Assembly (NCBI RefSeq): GCF_016093295.1
Contig: NZ_JAEDAL010000001.1
Coordinates: 124,001-188,000, forward strand
From: Inhella gelatinilytica
GTDB taxonomy: Bacteria; Pseudomonadota; Gammaproteobacteria; Burkholderiales; Burkholderiaceae_C
Reading direction: 5' to 3'
Length of the DNA: 64,000 nt
Within the stretch, counting starts at the first letter, position 1, and each line of letters begins with the position of its first letter. Below, one piece after another: positions 57,328 through 64,000 of the stretch. The notes below the pieces were generated by a model that ran no database searches, was not told the DNA's origin, and saw nothing but the letters and a program-made list of their open reading frames with translations. The translations under genes were made by a program, and so were the position numbers.

Positions 57328-58464
57328 TCAAACGATGGTCAGGTGCTCGGTGCCCGCGTTCAGGTCGCCGCTGCGGGCCCGTTCGCTGTTGAGCTTGATG
57401 TTCAGGCGCAGGTCGTTCACCGAGTCCGCGTTGCGCAGGGCGTCTTCGTACAGCACCCGCCCACCTTCGTAGAGGTCGAACAAGGCCTGATCGAAGGTTT
57501 GCATGCCCAGTTCGCGCGAGCGCTTCATCACATCCTTAATCTCCCCCACCTCGCCCTTGAAGATGAGTTCGGAGATGAGCGGCGTATTGATGAGAATTTC
57601 GACTGCGGCAATCCGCCCCTTGCCTTCGCGACGAGGCAGCAGACGCTGCGAAATCAGGGACTTCAGGTTGAGCGAAAGGTCCATCAACAGCTGCTGACGC
57701 CGCTCTTCGGGGAAGAAGTTGATGATCCGGTCCAGCGCCTGGTTGGCGCTGTTGGCGTGCAGGGTTGCCATGCACAAGTGGCCGGTTTCCGCAAAGGCGA
57801 CCGCGTGGTCCATGGTTTCACGGTCGCGGATTTCCCCCATAAGGATCACGTCCGGGGCCTGACGCAGCGTGTTCTTCAGCGCCATGTCCCACCCATCGGT
57901 GTCGATGCCCACCTCACGCTGGGTGACGATGCAGTTCTTGTGGGGGTGCACAAATTCGACCGGATCTTCAATCGTGATGATGTGCCCGTGTGTGGTTTCG
58001 TTGCGGTGATCCACCATGGCCGCCAGGGTCGTGGACTTGCCGGAACCCGTCCCCCCCACCAGGATGATGAGTCCGCGCTTGGTTTGCACCAGGTCGCTCA
58101 GGATGGGCGGCAACTCCATCGAGGAAACGGTCGGCAGGGTGGCCGGAATGGTCCGCAGCACCAGGCCCACATGGCCCTGCTGAATGAAGGCATTGCAGCG
58201 AAAACGGCCAATCCCTTGCGGGGAAATCGCGAAGTTGCACTCCTTGGTTTTTTCAAACTCCGCCGTCTGCTTGTCGTTCATGATGGCGCGCGCCAACTGA
58301 ATCGTGTGTTGCCCCGTCAGGGGCTGCGGTGAGACCTTGGTGACCTTGCCATCCACCTTGATGGCGGGCGGAAACTCGGCCGTCAGGAACAAGTCCGAGC
58401 CCTTGCGCGACACCATCAAGCGCAGCAGGTCGTTGATAAATTTTGAGGCCTGATCGCGTTCCAT
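57328..58464 (-). CDS. pilU: Type IV pilus retraction ATPase PilU
   Basis: A 378-residue PilT-family ATPase. Walker A is GGTGSGKST, Walker B DVILMGEIRD, with HLCMATLHANSANQ following. It is longer than PilT and has a C-terminal extension (LRLNIKLNSERARSGDLN), as PilU does. It lies 139 nt after pilT on the same strand. Confidence 0.93.
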   Translation of the reverse strand: MERDQASKFINDLLRLMVSRKGSDLFLTAEFPPAIKVDGKVTKVSPQPLTGQHTIQLARAIMNDKQTAEFEKTKECNFAISPQGIGRFRCNAFIQQGHVGLVLRTIPATLPTVSSMELPPILSDLVQTKRGLIILVGGTGSGKSTTLAAMVDHRNETTHGHIITIEDPVEFVHPHKNCIVTQREVGIDTDGWDMALKNTLRQAPDVILMGEIRDRETMDHAVAFAETGHLCMATLHANSANQALDRIINFFPEERRQQLLMDLSLNLKSLISQRLLPRREGKGRIAAVEILINTPLISELIFKGEVGEIKDVMKRSRELGMQTFDQALFDLYEGGRVLYEDALRNADSVNDLRLNIKLNSERARSGDLNAGTEHLTIV

Positions 58465-58588
58465 TCAGCGGTCCTGTCGGGAATCCTGGGTCCAGCGGGA
58501 AAAACGCTTCCCGCTGCCGTTCTCGCCCAATTTCTCGGTTTGTCGGTCAGAGTATTTTGACGAGACTCCCCTTCGTGTCGTCTTCGCC

Positions 58589-58619
58589 AAACTTCCCCGG
58601 CTGTCAGCCAGGGAAGTTT
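58589..58619 (-). terminator. Hairpin over the pilT stop codon
   Basis: On the minus strand AAACTTCCCTGGCTG, one base, then CAGCCGGGGAAGTTT, a stem of about 13-15 bp with one G-T pair. It covers the pilT stop and precedes the 139-nt gap to pilU. There is no T-run after it, so it may trim or stabilise the 3' end or reduce read-through into pilU. Confidence 0.4.
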
Positions 58620-59647
58620 TCAGGGAACTTGGCCTTCCCTCGCGCTTCGGCCGGGCTGATGACATTGCGGCGCACCAAATCGGTCAAATTCTGATCCAAC
58701 GTCTGCATGCCCAGGCTCTGGCCCGTTTGAATGGCCGAGTACATCTGGGCCACCTTGTTCTCGCGAATCAGGTTGCGGATGGCCGACGTGCCAATCATGA
58801 TTTCATGCGCGGCCACCCGGCCGCTGCCGTCCTTGAGTTTGCACAGCGTTTGGGAGATCACGGCCACCAGCGACTCGGACAACATCGCCCGCACCATGTC
58901 TTTTTCGGCGGCCGGGAACACGTCCACGACCCGGTCAACCGTTTTGGCCGCAGAGCTGGTGTGCAGGGTGCCGAACACCAAGTGCCCCGTTTCAGCCGCC
59001 GTCAGGGCCAAACGGATCGTCTCCAGATCGCGCAGCTCACCCACCAGCACGCAGTCCGGATCCTCCCGCAAGGCGGAGCGCAGCGCGTTGGCGAAGCTCA
59101 GCGTGTGCGGTCCGACCTCCCGCTGGTTGATCAAGCACTTCTTGCTTTCGTGCACGAATTCGATCGGATCCTCAATCGTCAGGATGTGGCCGTACTCGTT
59201 TTCATTCAGGTGGTTCACCATGCCCGCCAGCGTGGTCGACTTGCCCGAGCCGGTCGGCCCGGTCACCAGCACCAACCCCCGAGGGCGCAAGGCCAAGTCG
59301 GCAAAGACCTTGGGGCACCCCAATTGCTCCAAGGTCAGGATCTTGCTCGGAATCGTCCGGAACACCGCGCCCGCCCCGCGGTTCTGGTTAAACGCGTTGA
59401 CCCGGAAGCGCGCCAAGCCCTGAATCTCAAAGGAAAAGTCCACCTCCAGCGTGTCCTCGTAGACCTTGCGCTGGGCGTCATTCATGATGTCGTACACCAT
59501 GTCGTGCACGCCGCGATGATCCAAGGCCTCGACATTGATCCGGCGCACGTCACCGTGCACCCGAATCATGGGGGGCAGGCCAGCGGACAAGTGCAAGTCG
59601 GAGGCTTTGTTCTTGACCGAGAACGCGAGGAGTTGGGTGATGTCCAT
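58604..59647 (-). CDS. pilT: Type IV pilus retraction ATPase PilT
   Basis: A 347-residue hexameric ATPase. Walker A GPTGSGKST, the Asp box ILTIEDPIEFVH, Walker B DCVLVGELRD and the AIRNLIRE retraction motif (IRNLIRENKVAQM) are all present. It powers pilus retraction. It is divergent from yggS, a conserved arrangement, with a 35-nt gap. Confidence 0.96.
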   Translation of the reverse strand: MDITQLLAFSVKNKASDLHLSAGLPPMIRVHGDVRRINVEALDHRGVHDMVYDIMNDAQRKVYEDTLEVDFSFEIQGLARFRVNAFNQNRGAGAVFRTIPSKILTLEQLGCPKVFADLALRPRGLVLVTGPTGSGKSTTLAGMVNHLNENEYGHILTIEDPIEFVHESKKCLINQREVGPHTLSFANALRSALREDPDCVLVGELRDLETIRLALTAAETGHLVFGTLHTSSAAKTVDRVVDVFPAAEKDMVRAMLSESLVAVISQTLCKLKDGSGRVAAHEIMIGTSAIRNLIRENKVAQMYSAIQTGQSLGMQTLDQNLTDLVRRNVISPAEARGKAKFPENFPG

Positions 59648-59682
59648 GGCGGGCCAAAAGAAGAGATAGGCTGCGAACCATT

Positions 59683-60414
59683 ATGGCCATCTCCTCCCCC
59701 TTTTCGATTGTTTCTGCTGGTAATGCCGCCTCTCGTTTGCACGCAGTCCACACCCGCCTGAGGGCAGCCTGTGCGCAGGCCGGGCGCCCGGACAACGCCG
59801 TGGGCCTGCTGTGCGTCAGCAAGACGCAGCCGGCAGCGGCCATCCGCGAATTTCACCAACTCGGTGAGCGACATTTCGGCGAAAACTACCTGCAAGAAGC
59901 CCTGGACAAGATGGCCGAGTTGCCCGACCTGCGGCCCACCCTGACCTGGCACCTGATCGGCCCCCTGCAGAGCAACAAGACACGGTTGGCTGCCGAAGCC
60001 TTCGACTGGGTGCACAGCGTGGACCGACTCAAAATTGCCCAGCGTCTGAGTGAGCAGCGCCCCCCCACCAAGGTGCCGCTGCAGGTGTGCCTCCAAGTCA
60101 ATGTCAGCGGTGAGTCCAGCAAAAGCGGCGTCCCCCCCCAGGAACTGCCCGCTCTGGCGCACGCGGTTGCGGCACTGCCGCGCCTGAAGCTGCGCGGGCT
60201 GATGAGCATTCCCGCCCCCGCCGAAGGCTTCGAGGCCCAACGCGCGCCCCACCGCCAGTTGCGCGCCCTGTTCGATCGACTCAATGCCGAAGGCTTGGCG
60301 CTGGACACCCTCAGCATGGGCATGAGCGCCGACTTGGAAGCCGCCGTGGTGGAAGGGGCCACTTGGGTGCGCGTGGGCACGGCGCTGTTTGGCGAGCGCC
60401 CCCAAAAAGCCTGA
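59683..60414 (+). CDS. yggS: PLP homeostasis protein YggS/PLPBP
   Basis: A 243-residue type III-fold PLP-binding protein. The PLP lysine lies in LCVSKTQPAAA. FGENYLQEALDK, WHLIGPLQSNK and LSMGMSADLEAAV complete the family signature. It controls cellular PLP balance. Confidence 0.95.
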   Translation: MAISSPFSIVSAGNAASRLHAVHTRLRAACAQAGRPDNAVGLLCVSKTQPAAAIREFHQLGERHFGENYLQEALDKMAELPDLRPTLTWHLIGPLQSNKTRLAAEAFDWVHSVDRLKIAQRLSEQRPPTKVPLQVCLQVNVSGESSKSGVPPQELPALAHAVAALPRLKLRGLMSIPAPAEGFEAQRAPHRQLRALFDRLNAEGLALDTLSMGMSADLEAAVVEGATWVRVGTALFGERPQKA

Positions 60415-60441
60415 CACGAATCAACACGAGCGGCAATGAAG

Positions 60442-60462
60442 AAGGGGGCCGTAGGCCCCCTT
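60442..60462. terminator. Bidirectional terminator hairpin
   Basis: AAGGGGGCC, loop GTA, GGCCCCCTT: a perfect 9-bp stem between yggS and the convergent Oar-like gene. A second small hairpin (GCGCC, CCGAA, GGGCGC) follows at about 60475-60490. Confidence 0.6.
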
Positions 60463-60496
60463 GATACTTGCCAGAGCGCCCCGAAGGGCGCGACGG

Positions 60497-63400
60497 TCAG
60501 AACGTGTAGCGTGCCGTGACCTGCACCGCCCACTGCGACTCGCCGCGCACCTGGCGCGTCGTGAAGGTGCGCGGATCGTTGACCGTGTAGATCATCTTGC
60601 CGGTCGCCGGATCAATGCCTGAGTAGTTCACGAAGTTGCGCACATTGCCGCCCGTGCCGAAGCCGATTTCGTCAATGCGGCCCCAACGCTTGTCCAGCAT
60701 GTTGCCGAAGTTCAGGATGTCCAGCGCGATCACGCCCTTGTGACCGGCAAAGAAACCGGGCACTTCCTGGCTGATGCGCAGGTCGATGTTGTTGGTGAAC
60801 TTCGAGAACTCCGCGTTGCGCGCCACCACACCGCCGCGCGCGTTCGTCAGAGCGGGACTGTTGTGGACCACGTCCCAGAACTTGGCCTCCGCCGCGGCGC
60901 CGGAATTGGCCACCGTATTGGAAGAGCCCGGCAGCTTGAACAGCACATCACCCGACCCTGGGGCATTCGGGATATAGAGCAGATCATTGCCGGCAACGCC
61001 GTCGCCATTCATGTCGTTGTTGAAGGTCCAGCTATAGGGTTTGCCCTCGCGGCCTTCATAGAACACCCCGACGGTGGTCTTGTATTTGCCGAAGAACGCC
61101 TTGCTGAAGTTCACCGAGGCACTGAAGCGATCTCGGATCAAGTAGGCCGAGTTCGACGCCACTTCCTCGTTGGGGTTGTAGATTGCGCGGTTCAACCAGT
61201 TCGAGTTGGCCGTCGACGAGGTCAGCGGGCTGACTTCGGTCGCGCTGGTGCGGGTGTAGGCGAGGCTCCAGCTCAGGCCCGGCATCGGGCGTTGGCTGAG
61301 CGACAGCGTCACGGCATTGCCGCCGCCCTTGTCCGTGCGCTCAACCACGGTCACGTTGTTGAAGCCCGGGTTGTTCAAGGCCTTGAAGGTGGCGCCACTG
61401 CACAGCTTGCCCGGCGTCGTGGAGTTCTGCGGCGTGCTGCCGCCCGGCAACCAGCAGTTGGGGTCGCGACCCGCTGCGTTCCAGAACATGTCGCGGCCAT
61501 CCGGGGCCTTGGCCGTGGCCGCACCCAGATTCAAGTACCGGTAGTACAGGCCGTCCTTGACATCGGTAAACAGCCATTCGGCACCAAAGGTCAGGCCGTG
61601 CCAGGGCAATTCAGCGTCATAAGCCAAGTTGGCCTTGACCACCGAGGGCTGCTTCACGTTCGGCGCGATGAAGTCGACGTTCGGCGCCGGCGGCGTCCCC
61701 GCGATCACCGGTTGAGTGTCAGGGTTCGGGCTGAAACGAACCGACGCACAGGCGGTGGCGCTGTTGCAGTTGAAGTTGCCCGTGGCCACCCCCGCGTTCT
61801 GGAAGGGGTTGGTCATCCACACGTTCGCGGCGTTCCCTTGGAACAAACCGACGCCGCCGCGCAACTGCTCTTTGCGTTTGTCGGCATTTTTGAACGCGTA
61901 GTTGAACCCCAGACGCGGCTGGAACAGCTTCATGCCGTCCATGGTGCGCGTGTTGTCATAACCAAAGCCACCGGCGGCGCGACCCGTGCTGGTGTTGACC
62001 GTGGGGGCAGCCGAGGCGGCCGCGTTCGCGATGGGCCGGTCATCGGTCGTGAAGCGGTCAATGCGCACCCCACCCACCAAAGTCAGCTGACTGCTGGCCT
62101 GCCAGGTGTCTTGCAAGAACAGGCCCAGGTTGTTCTGCGTCCAATCCGCCACCCCGTCGGTCAGCGCCTTACCCGAGAGCGGCAATTGCACGGTGTAGGA
62201 GGTCGGAATGCCCGCCGTCCACAGGGCCAGCGGATCGGCCGGATTCGGGTTGGAACTGGTCGGCGAGGCCTGACGGAACTCGTACACGCCCTTGGTGTTT
62301 TGCAAGAAGGCGTTGTAGATGTCGTTCTTCTCGAGATCGAAGCCGCCCTTGATTTCGTGGTCGTCCAGGATCCAGTTGGCCGCGAAGAAGGTGTTCGACG
62401 TCTTGGTCGAGAGCTTGTTGAACTGGCGGCTGTTTTCCGTGCCAAACCGCAGGGTCTGGGGTTGGGTGGCCGACAGACCACTGCCGGCAGCCGACGAGTT
62501 CCAGATCAGGCTGACCTGGGGCAGGTTGCTGTTGTTCAGCGGCACGCTGTCGTAGTCACGTTGCGAGATCTTGAGCTCGGTGGAGAAGTTGTCCGTCCAA
62601 TCCGAGAACACTTGGCCCACGATGGACTCGAGCGTCTTGGCCTGCACATACCAGTGCGAGCTGAGCGACATCAGCGTGTTGCTGGTCGTGCTGGGGTAGA
62701 TCGGGTTGTTTTCTTCCGATTTGGCGTAGCGCACGTTGGCGCGGTGCTTTTCGCTGATGGTCCAGTCCAGCTTCAGCAGCGTGTCCTTGGCCGTCAATTC
62801 CACGCCGGCCGGTGTCGCCGTACCACCAATGTCCATGCCGTATTTGGACTTGGCCAGGGCCACCGCCGCATCGACCTGCGCTTGCGTCAGTCCCGTGAAC
62901 GGCAGGGTGCCGCCCACAACGCCAAAACCCGGGCCGTTGCGGGTGCTGGCCAGCTCTTCATAGCTGGCGAAGAAGAACAGCTTGTCTTTGATGATCGGGC
63001 CGCCGAGCGTAAAGCCCTTGGTGTCTTCCTTGAAGCCCGGTGGGTTGAAATACGTGTCGGTGTTGCGGTTGTAGCGCTTACCGGCCATGTTGGCATCCCT
63101 GTACACGTAGTACATGCTGCCCTTGAGTTCGTTCGTGCCCGACTTGGTCACGGCATTGATGTTGGCGCCGGTGTAGCCCGTCTGGGTGACGTCGTAATTG
63201 CTCAGGTTGACCTGCACCGCCTGAATCGCGTCGATGGAGATCGGCTGCTTCAGCATCGGCAGGTTGTTGGCCTCCAGACCGAAGGTGTCGTTGATGCGCA
63301 CCCCGTCCACGGTGATGGAGTTGAAGCGGGTGTTCTGACCGCCTGCCGAGATTTCGCCGCGTTCCTTGTCGGTCTGCGCCAGACGCGGATCCGTGCGGGC

Positions 63401-63880
63401 GTAATCCTGCAAGTTGCGCTGGATGGAGGCGTAGGCGTCCAACTCCTGACGGCCCAATTGCGTGCCCGAACCCATGGCCGAGCTGCTGAATTTGTTGTTG
63501 GCGGATGCCGCACCCGTCACCACCACGGCTTCGAGTTGTTGCTGCCCCAAGCGCAGGTCCACCACCGTGGTTTCGGCCAGAGCCAAATACACCTCGTTGT
63601 TGACCGTCTTGTCGGCGCCCTTGGTCACCGTCACCGTGTAGGGGCCGCCCACGCGCAACCCGCGCGATGCAAAACGGCCTTCAGCATCGGTGGTCAGGGT
63701 CACGGTCGAACCGGACTCCCGGTGCACCACCACCACCGTGGCACCCGCCACCGGCTTACCGTCCAGGGTGGTGACGCGGCCACCAATGGCCGCCGAGGTG
63801 TTCTGCGCCAAGGCCGGAGCGGCGGCCACGATGGCCACCGCCGCAGCCAGCGCGGTACGAGCAAAGAGAGTCGAGCTCAT
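60497..63880 (-). CDS. Oar-like TonB-dependent outer-membrane receptor
   Basis: A 1127-residue outer-membrane protein. The signal peptide ends APALAQ. A carboxypeptidase-regulatory-like beta domain (residues about 28-110, GGRVTTLDGKPVAGATVVV) precedes a plug domain (ITVDGVRINDTFGLEANNL). A long beta-barrel follows, ending VTARYTF with a C-terminal Phe for barrel assembly. The layout matches Oar/TonB-dependent receptors. TAGGAG lies 8-11 nt before the ATG. Substrate unknown. No TonB or exporter genes are beside it. Confidence 0.85.
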   Translation of the reverse strand: MSSTLFARTALAAAVAIVAAAPALAQNTSAAIGGRVTTLDGKPVAGATVVVVHRESGSTVTLTTDAEGRFASRGLRVGGPYTVTVTKGADKTVNNEVYLALAETTVVDLRLGQQQLEAVVVTGAASANNKFSSSAMGSGTQLGRQELDAYASIQRNLQDYARTDPRLAQTDKERGEISAGGQNTRFNSITVDGVRINDTFGLEANNLPMLKQPISIDAIQAVQVNLSNYDVTQTGYTGANINAVTKSGTNELKGSMYYVYRDANMAGKRYNRNTDTYFNPPGFKEDTKGFTLGGPIIKDKLFFFASYEELASTRNGPGFGVVGGTLPFTGLTQAQVDAAVALAKSKYGMDIGGTATPAGVELTAKDTLLKLDWTISEKHRANVRYAKSEENNPIYPSTTSNTLMSLSSHWYVQAKTLESIVGQVFSDWTDNFSTELKISQRDYDSVPLNNSNLPQVSLIWNSSAAGSGLSATQPQTLRFGTENSRQFNKLSTKTSNTFFAANWILDDHEIKGGFDLEKNDIYNAFLQNTKGVYEFRQASPTSSNPNPADPLALWTAGIPTSYTVQLPLSGKALTDGVADWTQNNLGLFLQDTWQASSQLTLVGGVRIDRFTTDDRPIANAAASAAPTVNTSTGRAAGGFGYDNTRTMDGMKLFQPRLGFNYAFKNADKRKEQLRGGVGLFQGNAANVWMTNPFQNAGVATGNFNCNSATACASVRFSPNPDTQPVIAGTPPAPNVDFIAPNVKQPSVVKANLAYDAELPWHGLTFGAEWLFTDVKDGLYYRYLNLGAATAKAPDGRDMFWNAAGRDPNCWLPGGSTPQNSTTPGKLCSGATFKALNNPGFNNVTVVERTDKGGGNAVTLSLSQRPMPGLSWSLAYTRTSATEVSPLTSSTANSNWLNRAIYNPNEEVASNSAYLIRDRFSASVNFSKAFFGKYKTTVGVFYEGREGKPYSWTFNNDMNGDGVAGNDLLYIPNAPGSGDVLFKLPGSSNTVANSGAAAEAKFWDVVHNSPALTNARGGVVARNAEFSKFTNNIDLRISQEVPGFFAGHKGVIALDILNFGNMLDKRWGRIDEIGFGTGGNVRNFVNYSGIDPATGKMIYTVNDPRTFTTRQVRGESQWAVQVTARYTF

Positions 63881-63924
63881 CAGGGAAAACTCCTAGGTGT
63901 TAACGCGATACGCTGAACGCAAGT

Positions 63925-63974
63925 CGGCCGCCTGTATCCGGAGACCTTGTAGAGATCTCCCAGACCGGCGGCCG
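63925..63974 (-). promoter_or_regulatory. Nested inverted repeats upstream of the Oar-like gene
   Basis: CGGCCGCC at 63925-63932 pairs with GGCGGCCG at 63967-63974. Inside them GGAGA (63940-63944) pairs with TCTCC (63956-63960). The element lies 45-94 nt before the ATG and could form a two-layer hairpin in the 5' leader, or an operator in DNA. Confidence 0.4.
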
Positions 63975-64000
63975 CAAGGAAAGCATGAAGTGGTTGGATT

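Noticed and set aside
60740-63916. 1058-codon open frame opposite the Oar-like receptor
   Set aside because: It has the Arg/His/Gly-rich composition of a GC-driven shadow frame, no start signal and no family resemblance; the opposite strand has a full signal peptide, plug and barrel.

Overview
The window is about 64 kb of high-GC, tightly packed chromosomal DNA. Gene content and order (hisA/H/B/C next to coaD and rsmD, murA-ibaG with a YadGH-type ABC pair, rsmI/yraN/diaA/dolP, rplM-rpsI-erpA, pilT-pilU beside yggS) fit a betaproteobacterium of the order Burkholderiales, probably of the Rubrivivax/Leptothrix/Comamonadaceae kind. The exact genus is inference. I see no transposase, integrase, phage gene, CRISPR array, rRNA or tRNA. 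Many neighbouring genes overlap by 4 nt (ATGA, GTGA or TTGA), so translational coupling is the norm here.

Layout. 1-9718 (minus strand): a compact MSHA-type pilus locus in the order mshI, a PilN-like gene, mshJ, mshK, mshL, mshE, mshG, an mshF-position gene, a pilin, then an MshQ-like protein running off the left edge; a terminator sits right after the pilin gene. 9790-13795: pth, a small DUF4124-like protein, a receiver/HD-GYP regulator, then a ferredoxin, coaD and rsmD. 13792-24624: a histidine operon broken into two blocks, hisC-B-H-A-(small Lys-rich protein)-hisF and hisG-(GNAT)-hisD, separated by a VapBC-like toxin-antitoxin pair and a divergent thiamine-enzyme/FAD-dehydrogenase pair. 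24621-27821: murA, ibaG and an ABC exporter. 27898-36325: a lipid-metabolism neighbourhood with a TetR regulator, an iron-type alcohol dehydrogenase, a large protein whose C-terminal part resembles cyanobacterial acyl-ACP reductase, a WS/DGAT acyltransferase, an acyl-CoA-binding protein and a PHA-system protein. Together these could convert acyl-thioester to aldehyde, alcohol and wax ester. 36354-48699: a molybdopterin oxidoreductase, an M20 amidohydrolase and housekeeping genes (tyrS, an M23 peptidase coupled to anmK, erpA, rpsI-rplM, a GNAT, an SrkA-like kinase). 48745-64000: htpG, aroG, tldD, rsmI/yraN/diaA/dolP, a 3-hydroxyisobutyrate-dehydrogenase-like gene, pilU, pilT, yggS and a large Oar-like outer-membrane receptor.

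Most interesting points: (1) a complete transcription-attenuation module upstream of aroG (DAHP synthase), with a 21-codon leader peptide carrying seven consecutive aromatic codons, an intrinsic terminator, and a competing 8-nt antiterminator arm inside the leader ORF; (2) the putative wax-ester/neutral-lipid cluster with an AAR-like reductase that carries an unrecognised ~300-residue N-terminal region, and Lys/Ala/Pro-rich tails on two of the enzymes; (3) the split histidine operon, whose hisC start codon overlaps the stop of a PIN toxin with an eroded active site, preceded by a 29-bp inverted-repeat operator; (4) the reduced MSHA locus with a c-di-GMP-binding-type MshE.
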